A stretch of DNA of 64,000 bases from Baylisascaris procyonis (taxonomy: Eukaryota; Nematoda; Chromadorea; Rhabditida; Ascarididae): contig JAZARR010000059.1 in NCBI GenBank assembly GCA_037389465.1, positions 3,309,001-3,373,000 of the forward strand, read 5' to 3'. Made by a program: the position numbers and the translations under genes. Below the pieces are notes generated by a model. It was not told where the DNA came from and searched no databases. It saw only the letters and a program-made list of their open reading frames with translations. Below, one piece after another: positions 41,301-56,300 of this stretch. Each line of letters starts with the position of its first letter. The stretch's first letter is position 1.

Positions 41301-44300
41301 TGCAGGATTGAGCAGAAAAATTTGAGAGGGATTTGCCCACTTGATCTAGCGCCCGAGCTGCGCAAGATGCAGCAAAACTGTGTCGAGGATTTATTCAAAA
41401 ATGCATGCTGCATCGAAAACAGCAACCATGGCAGTCCAGAGACAGCGCGCAAATTGCATTTGATGGGCTCGATAACACGTGCCCCTCAGTGGCGAATACA
41501 CGTCGACAACGTCAGCATCTCACGTTGTTGGTGCTCTTCTTATTGCTTGTCTGCGGAAAAAAACTTCAATAATCATTCAATGTTCAGTATTCTTCTTCAA
41601 ATGCAAACATAATTTCTAAAGGCGAAAACAAGTCGGTGCCCCACTAGAGCAGCTGGGAACTGCATGTTTACTAGATCTAACAACGACCGTCACTGAGTTC
41701 TAGGTCGGACTATATTTGACGTTGTCATGAACTCTGAGTGCTACTCCGTCCCGTTTGGTTGCGCCTCACTTCGGTTTTTGCGCGCTACCTGCATATCACT
41801 CTACTCTGTTGTGTGCACGGCACAACTGATACGCGATGGGAGCAGCAAGTCACTGTTGCTTATAGAGCGCATATGGGAAGTTGTTGAGCGCGGACCTGGA
41901 TTCGCTGTACAGGCGAAGGTTTCAATCATTAATTTCAATCAAGGTTTTCTTAATGAATTTCAATCAATTTCAATCAATCGAGATTTCAATCAAGGTCCTC
42001 AATAGAATGCTGCGGCAGAGATTAGACGTTGAAGTAATTTTATCTTCTCTATGCAGTAGCCGAAACAAAGCATATAGCATACTTCAAAGCGCTTTTTCTT
42101 AATTTTGCATTGCAGGTGTTAAGTCGAAAAAATATTTCAAATACCTCAGTGAATGAGGGATTTTTTAGCCGAGAAAAGTCAGTTATCCAAAATGCCACTA
42201 TCGCCAAAAGCATCCGCTGCACCATCAGTGAGCACTTGTTCGATGCTCGACACGATTTCGGCGAGGGATTCGGGTCGTCGTAAATCGCTCGTTTCCTTGC
42301 AGTTTCACAGACGTTCCAAGTCTGCGCGTGATCGTAGGTTGCTTTGCCCTCATGCTGTTGTTGCCTATCACTAGCACCTGAGTAGCTGCACTTCTTCTCC
42401 GATGCGGTGTAAGTTTTGGACGATAGATGTGGTATAAAAATAGCTCTTCAACATTATTTTTACAACTTTTTTGTGCTAGCCCTTTGTCGATGAAAATTCC
42501 ACTCCGTTCAGATTGTTACCTAAGCTTTATCAGATTTAGGTGCTGAGGGCGAGATCGAAGAAACTGAAAGACCGAAGAAACTCACTCCTATGAGATTGAA
42601 AATACACTCGTTTTGATGTTCGCAAGCAACTGCAAAATTTTGCTCGTTAAGATTTTAACTAAGGCTTCTGGAGTGCATTATTTGGAATAAGAATTGCCAA
42701 ATCCGGTTCCTTAGAATTGCTAAACCCATTCATACAATGTGTGCCACTTTTTGATGTCGTTGGTGAACGGTGTTATCAATTCCACTTTGTATGGTTCAAT
42801 TACTGCCAGGTCGTTTTCTAGATTTCAAGAGTGCCTTAGGCGGCATCACAACTGGGCATCCAAAAATTCCAATTTTTTAATAGAACTGTTTTAGTTTCGT
42901 AGACACTACGCGGGTTGCTGCGAAGACACTCATAAAATCGGTTGAAAAACATGCTCGCAAAGCACATTTCACATTTAAAGAATGATAACGACAACAGTAG
43001 AAATAATAATAATTGTGGCAATAATTTTTTGCAAGAATAATTTCTGATAACCGCACTTTTACTCAAATTTCTGTCGACATCTTTCTAAATCTTTCTTGAA
43101 TGAGGTATCCAGCATAATGTGTAGAGCGTTTTGTTTTGAAATTAGGCAGAGCCATTTGTTGTAATCTCATATTTTAAATTGTTAACCTAGATATGAAAAA
43201 ATGTTGCAGAAGTTTATTGTGCTTTTAATGTTTGCAGCGGTTCTTTATTTCATTCATTATTAACACTTTATATTTTCATCGCGTAAATCCTTGTGGTTTT
43301 CGTTTCTGTCGAATTTAGTTCACTGAGCTATGTTTAGATATTCCAAAAATTTTAGTTTGCATTATCGCTGAATATGATTTTTCCAGAAGTTCTTTCAATT
43401 AGGATTCCATAACAGATATCTTCTTGCCATCATTGACGCGACCCGCATTTATAAAGCTTTTTTTTTCATTTATCAGAGCAGAGCCAGATCTTGCTAATCT
43501 CTATTCATTATGGGAATCCCTAAGAAATGAGTAGTTTGCAAAGCTCATCTTCACGAAGGAAAGATCGTGAAGAAATTTTGTTATTCCTTTTTTCGCTGCA
43601 CACTCTTACACGGTTCTTTCCAGTAAAAGCACAGATAAAAGCATATGTAATATCGACAGCAGTGGTTACGCAAACGTTTAGTCACCATAAAATATCCCAC
43701 TGTCGAAAATATCCCAAGTGCTCATGTTATTCTTTTATCTGAATTCCTTCCCCCCCCCCCCCCCCTTCATTCTTTAGCTGCTCGTTGATAACGTGCGAAA
43801 GATCATTTTTCACACTCTAAAAGTGAAATCTGAAATAGGATAGTTGGGTAGTAATCTAACTTGAGTGGCCTTTAACGATCGACTGACTGGAAAAGGTGCC
43901 GAATGCTTACGACTATAGTTTTCCTCAAAATTTTTGAAATCTCCTATTTTTCGCCTCCGTTGTTCATCATCCGGATCTTGAAAGTATTCATATTTGCGTT
44001 GATCTCACCTTCGAATGGAGAGCAACACCTCATTACTTTTCTAGTTGGAAGAGGAGTGACAGTGTGCAGTCTTAGTACGAAGTACACCATAGGAGCAGTC
44101 AGGTAACAGTCAAGAAGTAGCGGATATCGATGCACTAAAAAGTAGAATTGATTTCTTTGGTTGCTAGAACCAGAAAAAAACGAAAAGCTGCAAGCAGTTA
44201 CATACATACGAATAGGCACAAATGTATGAACATCCAGGTGTGCAAAGAAGAAACTGCACAAACACACAAACATACAGACACTAACACACACATTTACATA

Positions 44301-47300
44301 CACGAACTAGCCATAGTTATTCAACCCCTTACCAGTGTCGTTTTATACTGCCGTTACTTTTCAGATGCGGCACTCGAATCGCTACCATGGGAGCAGGCGT
44401 GGGAGCTGCTGAAAAAGATGGCCGCTAATCCAGAATGCCTCAATACAATTCAGGCATGTCTCTTAGATTTGATATCCTGTTCGATTTTGGCCACTCAGTT
44501 TACTTCATTCACTCTTCTGTGCTTTTTCATGTAATCTGTTGATTCCTCTATTATTCTGTTTCATTTCGCGAATAGAGCAGTGAAGAGACATGCAAGTATG
44601 TTTATGCACATAAGAAAAGCCGAAATGTTGAGGCAGTGATAAGACATTATCACTCTCTTTTGATAAGCAGCTGCTCGAATGTAAAGGCGAGTGTTTAGTT
44701 ATCAGTGAATGAAATATACTTGTTGATTGTGCTATTACTCGATTCTGTATCCGATAGAATGAAATTTTCTGATGAACATGTATGAAAGAAATCACTTTTT
44801 AAGAAAAAAATGGCACCACACAAAATGGCAAAGAAAGGTAGTTTCTATTTATTCGTTTTTTTTTGCCTTTTTTTTTTGCCATGTCTCTGCATATCAGTTT
44901 GTAGTCAAGTGATTTTAGCTTGAGCCGTCAGAAGTTTCATTCAGATTCTAAGGATTATATGTTCTGTGGAATATTGATTACGCGAATTTTCACGGTGACT
45001 AGTTAACGGAAAGGATCGCAAGCACTTAAATGTATCGGAAAACTTGCGCGCATTTTGCAAGTGGCCGGATTGCGTTTCGCACTGATTGTTTTTCAAAACA
45101 ACCATCAGACGGAATATTTGTAGGAGGCTTATATGAGCGGTCAGTTGGATTAAGGTATGGATGTGCTAATGAGTGTGTTTCATTGTTTGAGAGGTGAAAT
45201 TGCAAAAACGGATATCGTATCACTTTTTTTGACGCGCTTCTTGGAACATTTCTTGTGCTTTCATTTAGTTCGTATACATTTCGTTTATTTTTGTTAAGTT
45301 TCTTGGTTGCGTAGCGTTCTGAATAGTTTTTCACTGCGCTGAGAAGAGGTCATTCTCTGCAAGCTTTTTATTCTGCACATATAATGATTTTTCAACCCCA
45401 TTTTTGAGGCGAGCTGTGGCATTTTTTGAAGGGGCAGGAAATCGAAAAGCTTCTAACAGTAGGCTGCATATATCTTGCTTATAAAATCAAAAAAAGCTTT
45501 GTCGGGCAGAATACTCAGTTAGGCTCGATATCTCGATTGGCTTATATCCCGAAAAGTGCTCAGATCACCCGATGTGTTTGTTTTCCGAAAAAAATCTACT
45601 TAACATCTTTTTCTACAGACATCGTTGCTGAAGTTCGCCGATCAAATGGAGTCTACCTCTGTGACTGCGGATAGGGATTCTTTTGACTCACACTTGGGTG
45701 GCTTGCTTCATCGTGTTTTACACGTGAGTTTGGCAAGATTTCCTGTCGATTTATCTAGGTTTTGCAACTGTCGAGTCAAGGCCTCGTCGTGGGTGGTCTA
45801 GTATTAGCCTTGAGCTACATTCTTAATCGTGCACAGAATAGTGTGGGCGACGCTGAATGCGTCAAATGCCTCAGTAACCGTCATGCGTGTGTGGCGCAAA
45901 AACAGCTCTATATGTTTGCAAATATGCTGAATCGAGAAAACAAATGCCTGTATGTCATCATTTCGTACCATCAGTTGGCTTATGTAGCCTAGCTGCTGGT
46001 TTATAGATAGTGATTTTCATAAACTGCAGGCTATAAATTCTCCAACATTGGATTGTCTAAATACCCTGCCGAGCTGTTTCTGAAAAGAACGCGTTCAACT
46101 AATAATATAGCTTCGCGGTCAGTTCCTTCCGTATTATTTTATGCAAATGGTTGTTGCTTCTTAAATAGAACTGCATTTAATAGACGCTATGATCATTGAA
46201 CGTTGGCTAGGGAAGGTAGATTTGAGCTGGTAATAGTTAAATATTGATTTCAAAATAGCGAGAAATACTAGGCACATTTATATTTCAGACTGCAATCACA
46301 CAGTATCACTCATCAACGCCAACGTGTCGACGAGCAAGGAAACAGCAACTCATTGGAACTCTCACATCGTTGACAACATTTTGTTTTATTTTTCTACAGA
46401 AGAGTGGTACAAATCGCCAATTTGCGGCTCTCAATACGCTCAATAAGGTTGCTGCTTTTCTAAACACTTAAATATTTGTTGCGCGCACAAGTATTGTGCG
46501 TTTTTGGTGCAGTCAGCAGTTCTATTAGCTAAGTTTACGTAGCGACTATATTTGTTAGTTTTAGCTGTTCTTGATTTGCTTACAAGATTGTATTAATCAC
46601 ACGATGACCATTATGCGAGGTTAATCACTATTTCCTTTCAAGATCAATAAGTAAATTGGCCAACAGAATAGAGGTCGGAAGGAAGTTGGCCCAAGTTCAT
46701 TAGAAAATGTTGGCGTTGATGAATTATTGTGGGAGAACGCAATGCGGCAAAAAGTGAACTGAAAATAGTCGAAAATAGAAGGAGACGAAAAGTCCTCTGT
46801 TACTTCTATTTGTTTCACCTCGTTTTCCTTTTTAATCAGCCACGATGTGACGTATAACATATTGTAGCGTTATATTTCACCAAACCATTGCGCATCTCAT
46901 ATTTTCAATCTCGATGTTGCCGCATTTGTGTCATTATTGTATCTACACCATGTTTTATGTCCATATCTATTCGTGGGAGTGACCACATTCATTAGTGGAC
47001 TGAGTGATAGGGGTACGGATACGATGCATTTGTGCATACTGGCTTCATATCAGGTGAGAACTGATGGTGTTCATCCAAAGAACGATGTTTTCAGACGAAG
47101 CACATTCCCAATTGCCATACGACGACTGCGCGGATGGTTGAGATCAGCGCATTTCGGCGTTTTTATTTAGAATAAGCGTCATAAGCAGCGTTCGCTAGTT
47201 CACCGCCTTGATCAAACTTATAAGTGAAACCCATCGCTCGTTTCCACTTTCTTGATATTTTGCTGTCTTTAGGAACATCTTATGTTTTCTATCAAAACGT

Positions 47301-50300
47301 TTTCCAGTAGAAATGTTGAAGGTACTTGGAAGCGCCATCTCCCAAGAGAGTGTTTACAATCGTTTCCTTTGTTTTCACACTCTCGGCCATCAAGTTCTCA
47401 ATTATCTTCTTTGCTGTTCGCAGAGCAGCCTCGCTACTGCTAAACGGAAGGTTTGGAAGATCTATTTTGGTGTTTCCGTCGTGAAACAACGCAAAAGTGG
47501 CAATGAATAAAGGCATCTGTTATTTTTCTAAAAATTGAAACGCATCAGGCTGGCTTGTCGTAGTCGGTAGCATATTGCATTCCTGATGAAAGAGTGAGAG
47601 GTGATAATTTCCCATTCATCAAGGCTTCAAAATTTTTCCCGTGGCAACCGAAAAAAGTCTCGGTTTTGATAAAATTGCTTCTTTAGTTGTGATGCATGAA
47701 TTGGTATTGAGTGAATACGCGCGAAAAGTTCGCGAGATGATCGTTTCGTCTGCCACGAAATTTCGATATCCGAATGTCTGCTAGCTAAATGCTTTTGGAG
47801 CAGTCATCTCATCATGTACTATACCAAAATCTTCGGATATGACAGCAATCTATTTCACTCTTATCCTCCATCGGCCTCGCATTTGTCAATATGTCGTAAG
47901 CAAGTGTCTCGTAAATTATTTCACTGATACGGACTAATTTAAGTTGCCCCTTAGCCAAAGCTGAAGCCTCCATCAGGGCTTCTGCTTAATCTTTAGAAAT
48001 TCAGTTGGCTGGATAATGAACCTATCATTCCCAGTTTTTAAGGTTGCTGCATATAGATTTCTGTTAGTCGATCAGATGCATTAAGATATGGCCGTTAAAA
48101 AGAGCAGTCCATGATAATGTGGGCATCTGCAACCGAAAAATATACTTCCTGACGTGACAAAAATAGAGCATTAGCGTGACATAAATAAAACAAGGGAACG
48201 AGTGTTGAAATTTGGCGTCGGTGGTTCTCCAAGAATGAAACTGCGGGTTTCCTTCCGTCCTTTTGCACTCTCGATCGTCAGGCGCGATAATTTCTTTATT
48301 ATCGCCGCGCTGGAATTTTCTCAGCTGCGAAGAGCAACAAGCGCGAGAGGCAGATTTTAGCTGGAACGCAAGAAGACAAAACAAGGGAAAGAGAACTTTC
48401 AATTTAATATGCGTGACCAGTTTAAAGAAACGATATGCATTCACTTCATATTGCAATACACTTGAACGCAATGGGACGACAATTTTGTTTCAAAAGCATG
48501 ACAATAAAAGACCGAACTCCAGTTAGATGAAATGGTAGTTCGCTCTCAGAGCGACACTTCCTTCTTCAAGAATGGTAACACAAAATCTCTGCACATTGCT
48601 TTAAAATGAGTAGGAGTAGCTGTTTGTCGATTTGATGCGTGCGGGAGGCTATGAGTGTTGATTTACACGGCGCAGAGGTATTTGATTATTAAAAGTGCAT
48701 ATATCTCATCATATATTTTGACTTTGTCCTTGTTTCAGTCTGCTTCCTTCGGCAGCTTGTGTGTTGCTTTGAATATCCGATTGCATGTTGCGCGCTGCTT
48801 TCGACGTTTGAAAGGAGGAGGAAAGAATGCTGTGGGATAATCTGTGAACTAAAAATTACAGCGTGTTTCTTTTCAGGTCCAACTTTCAATTTTATGCAGA
48901 AATAATTGATGGTTATTTTACAGATAATCGACACGGGTCTCGTTCATGATCTCTTCATAGTGCCTGAAATAGTCTTTCATTCATCACATCTTCTCAACAG
49001 AACGCACGATTTTCATTGTGCCGAAGTGGAGCGGAGTCCAACATATATTTCCTCAAATTCAAATGAAGAGCAGGCCTCGACGGTCGATCGCGTTTTCCTT
49101 TATAGTACTTCACCAATGACCGACGCAACTGGTGCCACATTGCCGTGCGAATCATCGGCACATAAAGTCAAAGCAGATCTCACTAGCACATTCTCTAATG
49201 TTGATCCAAGTTTAGGTGCGTCTTCAGCTCACTCCCTCATTATATTATTTGCGTTGTCATCGCCGTTAAAGAATGTTTGAATAATTGGCAGCAATCGTTT
49301 GCAGTGCGGAATAGAACTAATCCAGTTTGAGAAGCTATTTTTGAGGAACGAATGCTTTTCTCAGCATGGCACGTACATAGCAGCAAAGAGCCTAAATGAA
49401 GTTATTTAAGCAGTTTTAGTTTCGTCTGCATTTGTAAGGCAGTCATATGTGCCTTATGTTTTAACGAAATGGAAATTGGATAGAAACATATTCCACTTTC
49501 TACGCTCTTTTTCATCTCACATTTCTTCTCCGCCATTCTCATCCGCTGATAGCCCTTTATCTGAACATGAAATCTGTTATGAATGCAAGTTCATTGAGAT
49601 TTTGCAGGATATTTCAGCAATAAACACAACGGGAATAAACTTGCTAAATGCATTAATAGAATTGGGCTGTGATTGCAGTGATTGCGTGCCTTCACAACGC
49701 GATAACGATGCAGAATCGCGAGGCTGGCTCTCGTTCAGTATGTAGTCCTGCTCATCGTTGGCGTCAGTGTTGGCAACATTGCACGCAGATTCTCGTCGCA
49801 CGACTTCTTCTTTTTCTCTGCCATATTCGAACATTCCAAACTCGCCTAAGCGAACGAGCTCAGCTCAAGACTCTCGTCCAACTCCTCGAACCTACACTTG
49901 ATCCTGTTAGTGCCTTTCCTCTTATAACTGGTGCTAATCCTTTACGGTTTTGGGTTCAAAAGCAATTTTTTTCGCTGAGTGCATCTTCTGTTCAGCATGC
50001 TGCTTTTAAATTTGAGATAAGCAATTAGTAAGCAGCAGGATCACCTTTAATTTCGATGTATTAAGAATAAGCATAATTTTTTCCTGCACGACATGATGCA
50101 TTGAGCGTGTCTTGAGATTCTGAAAGTTGCCAGTGGTAGTGCGCCTCAGATGAGCGCTGAATAAAGATTTGAGAATAAATGGTGATACAATTAGTGATCT
50201 GAATTGATAGCGTTCAGGAAATAGAAATTTCCTGAAATTATTATGGAAATTATTGTATGGTAACCTTTTTTTATCGGAAATTGAAGCACTAAGAGTGGAA

Positions 50301-53300
50301 TTATCTTACGTGATATGAAATAATGACAATGAGAATTGTGTTTTAATGTGAAAAAAGTATGACGTTAGAAAATGTGGCATTAACGTAGAAACGATTCGAA
50401 GGAAGAGAAGCGAAAACTTGCAGTGAATGTCAGGAAGTGAATTTTTTGTCCCCTTGGATGTTTTGGTTAGCGGAAGGAGCGCTGTTGATTAAGCAACAGC
50501 TCTGTAGTTCACTCACGCACCCTTCCCCTTCTCTCGATTCACCACCCACTCATGATTTTCTTTAGTCTCTTGAAAGCAAGATATGGTCATTCCAAAGCTA
50601 CTTCTGCACTAAAATTATGTGCATTTTCAGCAATTATTGTGTCTTTTATTACAATCAATCGCTGTGGTAGCACTCAATCCGAATACACATCGCCTCTTCA
50701 TTGATATGCAAATTGATGACGTTCTAATTCAGATGCTGCTGCCTGCTGATGATTGGTATGTCTCTGAAATCAGAGCTTACTTTCAAATTATATCTTATTA
50801 ATTGTCAGCGCTTTCACTCTCGCAACGCTGCAAGAGTTTACGCTAAACGGCGACATCAATTTGAAGGTAGGATATCAATAAAGGTGACTGTATCCACAGG
50901 AAATGAAGTTTAAATGAATTTAGCGAAGACGTCGTGAAGCGAGAGTGACTAAATTAATAAATGCTTTACATTTTATGCAATCGAAGGGGCATTGTAATAG
51001 ATTTAAGGTTTCCTTATCTGAGGGGCAGCTGGAGTTCGTTCTTTGCTCAGAGTGACGTCCTGATCCCTGCAATAACTCGGCAGTGTTCGCATTGGCTAAC
51101 AATTGCGTTTGAGCATTAAGCAAATGCTGCTATCATTTCGTTAAAACACATTCTTTCGCTAGTGTGTACGAGTCCTCTGAGGCAGCAGTAGAGCAATGCC
51201 ATGGACTGATCAGCGTTATCATTGTCTGTCCGCAAAATGTTCTGTAATTGTAATTAGGTTATACGTGCTCTGCAACTACAGTGTGGTCACATCCTTGGTA
51301 AACTGGTAAAATGCTCTATGATAGCGAGATTTTAGCGATAGGGAAGTTTAGTATATTTCATGCCAAAGAGCAGTACGATATAGGTGCGCTGTTATAAAAA
51401 TCCAGAATAGTACTGAGAATATTTTAAGAGCGAGGCTTAAAACGTACTTGAAATATTTTTGAGCTAGGAAGCTTCAAAAAGGGGATGGAAAATTTGTGTA
51501 ATGTAAGTCAGTTTCGCGCATAGCTATTTTGAGGGCTAATGGGGGAAACCGTGCCACTACTAGTGCTCGATTTTTACGTATTGCGCATATAGTTGAGGTA
51601 GCGGCTTATGCCTATCCGCGTATTTGCGGTAGTGACTTGGTCAGAAGCAGAAGTGCTCAGCGAAGTCAAAGGTTAACTATTGTGAACCGATGCCTAGGAA
51701 TGAGGCTTGGGGATCGCAATTCGATACCACGCGCGTAGCAATCGCTAACATTTTTCAGTCGCTAAGTTTCGATTTGGCCGAAGTGTTATTCTCGCAGATG
51801 CTGATTTTACACTTGAACAAGCGTTTTACTTTGCGTAATTGGCGTGTCTGATGGCTTTCGGATGAGCGTTAATGCATATGATTGTTCATCATTTCACTTT
51901 AAAAAATTTGGTGGAAGCGCGCTGTGGGGACGTTATGGCTATGCACATATATTATGCCCTGCTTCATATAATTCTGCGTGGTAATTTCAGCTTACGAACT
52001 ACAAAAGCTACTGCAACGAAATTCTGTAGACGTATTGAACCCGAAAAGTGACATCCTATCCTAAATTCTGCTACACTGCACCAGATCCTCGGTTACTGGC
52101 GATAGAAAAAACCATAACATGTGCTAGGTAACTTGGTTGTGCCATCGGGTTGCCTACAGTATAAATTAAGCTGAGGATTAGTACGGCCGATCAATTTCGT
52201 GAAAATGCTTATTAGGCGTCTCGTCTTTTTTTAAATGCACTTCTGTAAATTTGCATTTTTGAAGCGCATTACGGGGACGTCTAGTCCATGCATAAGCATG
52301 CACGTATGTCTCTAAGCGTCTTCCCGACAATTCCACCTCACGAACCATGGAAGCAAAATTTAATCGGCATACTGTACACTATACGATGGCCTCTGGCACT
52401 AGCAATCCAGTTAATTCATCTATCAACTTCGAAATGTCTCGTGCACAGTGAAAAATGACAAAAAATTTTTTCATTTCACAAACAATCGGGTGGCAAAAGA
52501 ACAAATACTCTATAGAGGGCTTGTACGAGCGGTCGAATCGGTAGAAACGTGTTGGCATTAATGCGTTGCTTCATTATTCTTTGGCATTGTGTGAAGTCAA
52601 TTGGTCAAATGGCGATACTGCAAAAGTACATGCCTTGTGAGCTCTTCTGCGGTCGTTCTCGGTTATTTTGAGGTGAAGGAATTGCTTCCACAGGTTTTAA
52701 AGTCTTCCCACGTATTTTTAGCCATTAATTAATGCAGCACCTCGATGTCACTTGCATTCGTGAACTTCTTCCTGAAACTCACGGCCTACATAGTTTTTTT
52801 GTGCGCAAGCTTGTCCGACGATAGCCTCCTCGCTAATCTCACGTAAATGAGAAGCATTGAAGGCTAACAGCTTTGCTGCTAAATGTTCTTATATATTTGG
52901 CAGTTGGTATCTGTTGCGTCTTGAGGTGCGAAGTTGAGACAAAATTAGATGATACTTTATTAACGAGCGTAACCGAGCAATTAGACAAACTGGCCCAAAG
53001 TATCATCGCGTAACTATATATGCCGCACTGTCATCACTGATGTGATGAATAATCACCTCATATCCACAGTGTCCTTCTCTTTCATTTAAAAGGACCATTC
53101 GCACTCATTTCAATGTAAACTTATTACTTGACCAATCGCATGTTAGGGATAAGACTCTGATTTTAATTGCTCAATGTTTTGCTTCGCTCAGGGCTCTAAC
53201 GTGAACATTGTTTGTCGAAGAGGTAGGAAAGCTTGGCCCCGTCATTCATTGTTCCCGTGTTGCGGTTTGGCGGCGTGTAAAAACATGGCTTGAACGCGTT

Positions 53301-56300
53301 TTCCGTTGCATGGCCGAATGGAGAATCAAACCACATGTATGGCTTAATTCATTTATTCAATCCACGCCTTCGGATTGGCTTGGCCGCATTCTCTTAGTCC
53401 TCAACGAAGCCCAGTTCTTTGTTCGAGCATGGTGTGAGCATTTTTTTTTTTGTAACTAAATTGCGGTAGAGATCACGCAAGGGTTGCATGCGTGGTTGTT
53501 GGCTGTTTTGACTCTCCTTGTTGATCATCAAGCTTTCGCTGTTTATGTCTATTGCCACGTTTGACAGCTAGTCTAATAAGTACTTAAGTTTACTTTAAAG
53601 TGCTTCTACCTGTCGCGAACACCTGTGTTTTGAGGTGAAACTCGCCCTTCTCCAGAAATATTCAATGAAAAGAACGTCTGGAATGCAATTGGGGATATAA
53701 TGTAGCATGATATAGGTAAACTATAGGTGGCATTTGCTTCGAATTGCTTATGTATACCATTCTATTAGATATTATATTGCCAGCGTCCAACTTCGTGAAG
53801 TGGGACGCATCGGCTCGAGTACAATAATCCTCAGGCAACGAAAATACCCAGCTGAGGATGTAGTTCGTTTTTGTTCCGAAGAAAGTTGATTGATTTAGGT
53901 GCTATAAGGAATAAAAAATTCTGCTTCACATATATTCGGCAAACTCTTCCAAAGAGCTCGTGTACAGCTACATGACCGGTTACCTGACCCGCATTTCTGC
54001 TTTCTTTATGGAATGCATCAGGTTGTTTTTAGAACTTTTTCATCATAGTCCACTGAAAGGTAGTTGTCAATATATGGATGGCGTCACTGCATCATACGTT
54101 GCTTTAATTGAATGTGCTTGTTACTTGTTTGCCATCGAAAAATTCTGGTGGATGAAACATGCCACTATTAAAATAACAGAAAGTGCTCAATTTTCAGGTA
54201 TTACACAAATCACAGTACAAAGTTTGGGCAGTTTGTGAAGTATCATGCCGCAAGAATTCTTATTTACGTTGGAATGGGGGATCGAGTCGGCAGTCGCGTC
54301 AGCTTATTTCATTTTCCGGGTGCGCATTTCTATCGTTATGTTTTTCGCCCTTTTCAGTTTTTCCGCATGCACTATTATTTTGTCATAACACACATGACTG
54401 GGAAAGATTTCTGCGATGCCTGTTTCACTGAAGTGACCATGGCAAGATATTGTCACCTAACGCCGTGTAAGGTACTCCGCTGAAAAATCTACCTGCATAG
54501 CGAATTGAATAGATTTCGTGAGCACAGTGCAATCACTGACTTCTTCGTGCATAATTTGCATAAGTTACAGTTTTATGCTACATTTCTCATGGCTTACATG
54601 AGCCGCTACATGGCACTCTGTTTTCATGCGCCTTTGCTTAACCTGACATGTAATGTTTAATTCTTGAGGAAAAGCGATCAACAATCTATTTATCCCGGCA
54701 GACTTTCCCTATTCGGACTCCTCACTCAAAGAACGATAACTTTTCTGTGTAATTCCTAATCCTGAACAGTGGAACTCATTAGGCAACAAACTGAATATAC
54801 GATCACGTGATGAAATCAAATACTGTTTTCTTACTCGTAAATTATTCGTCAGTTATTTTCCACTTTAGAGTGGCAGCCACAAAGATATTCCAATGCAGTG
54901 ATGGTTTTTGCTCGATTTTTTTGTTGTTTCATGTCCCATACATCCCCGCTATATTGTATGTTTATATTAAATTGAATATTCTTTTTCATTTTATTGAATT
55001 TTTGAGTATGTTAAATACACTTTAACAGTGAACAAAAACATGTAAAGTATGAATATCCTAGAATTTATAAAAGTTGTTAAGACTGATAAATATTAGCTCT
55101 AACATATCAGCGAAGGGTGGCTGTTTCAGTTACGAGACAGAAGAACGTTTGTCGGGGAGGAGAGCTTTCCTGGGACATCATTAATCTTTCTTCCATAAGC
55201 TCCAAAGGAAAGGAAAGAGGAGTATTCGAGAGAAACTGTTTGTTGAAAAGTGCCATATGTTTCTTAGCTTATTAGTCCAAACGTTTAGAAAATCACCGCT
55301 TCTGATCAGAAATGTTTCTGTCCAGAAATCTGTGTTTCTCCCTTACACGCACTGTCTCTGTAAGATGCAGATCCCCTTGGCTCGTCTAGTCGTCCAGGTC
55401 TTCTTGGGGATCTGCACCCTCTTTCGGAGTGCAGTCAGATAAACTGCGAGACGACACAGGTATAAGGGTGAACATTTTATCACACTTAAACAATAAGGTG
55501 ACAACCAATTAGGGACTCGTTTACAAGGATGGCTTCGATCATCGGCACGATCTCGTAGTCTCATCCTGCGAACTCCGCTCTGTCGCCGATGCGCTTCCAC
55601 GGCCACACCTAGGGCCAATCCACCTTACGAATAATCTAGTAGCTGGAATGAATATATGAACACGTGAACCCCTTTTATACTCTCTCCCGATTTTGCCTCA
55701 GGCTAGCTTGACGATACATGCTGAGCAGTTGTTTGCTGCCTGCATGCTCTTGACCTTCTTTGACTTACCTTGTATGGCGCACTATTCCTGCTTGTTTCCC
55801 ACACCTTAGATAGCACTGTTGCACAACTGTCACATTCTTAAGCATTTTTCCGGATACGCTGGGCTTGTTGCAAAATGGCGCGTCATCCCTAAGCTTGAGG
55901 TTTCTTCCTGGAAATGAGGAGGTGAGTAGAGAGATCTAAAGAATCTATCTTTACCAAAAAAATGCACCTTTTGCTCTCGGAGCAAGGCTTTCATGCTGTT
56001 GACATTCTATAAATAACCCGGCGATGCATAGTTACTTAACGAAGCGATAGTGCGATGTCCATTATGAAACGGATAGTGGAAATTGCAGTCATCTATAGAA
56101 GGATTTAATTCTATTAATAACCAGAAACTAAAAACAACGGTGTTCACAGCGCGACATTTTTTCAAGCACTATCAGTAAACAAATCATGTAACTCTTTCAC
56201 CGTAGATGTTATGTCATCTAAACACAAAGTAAGATGAAACCTACTGTGCACATCGTGTAACACTTCATTCCACTACAACAGATAAAATATGCGAAAATCA

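Noticed and set aside
41700..41925. Possible exon (frame with SLYSVVCTAQLIRDGSSKSL) after gttctag
   Set aside because: Acceptor is good but entry and exit phases do not fit between exons 9 and 10 unless weak donors are used; kept out of the model.
46291..46390. Possible exon after tatatttcag
   Set aside because: Skipping it joins exon 15 to 16 in frame; including it needs a poor donor.
48064..48526. 135-codon minus-strand and 87-codon plus-strand frames
   Set aside because: Mutually overlapping, no splice support, and the interval lies between phase-matched exons of the large gene.
51660..51735. tRNA-like fold suggested by ggatcgcaattcgatacc
   Set aside because: No matching D-arm or acceptor stem; the T-arm consensus is not met.
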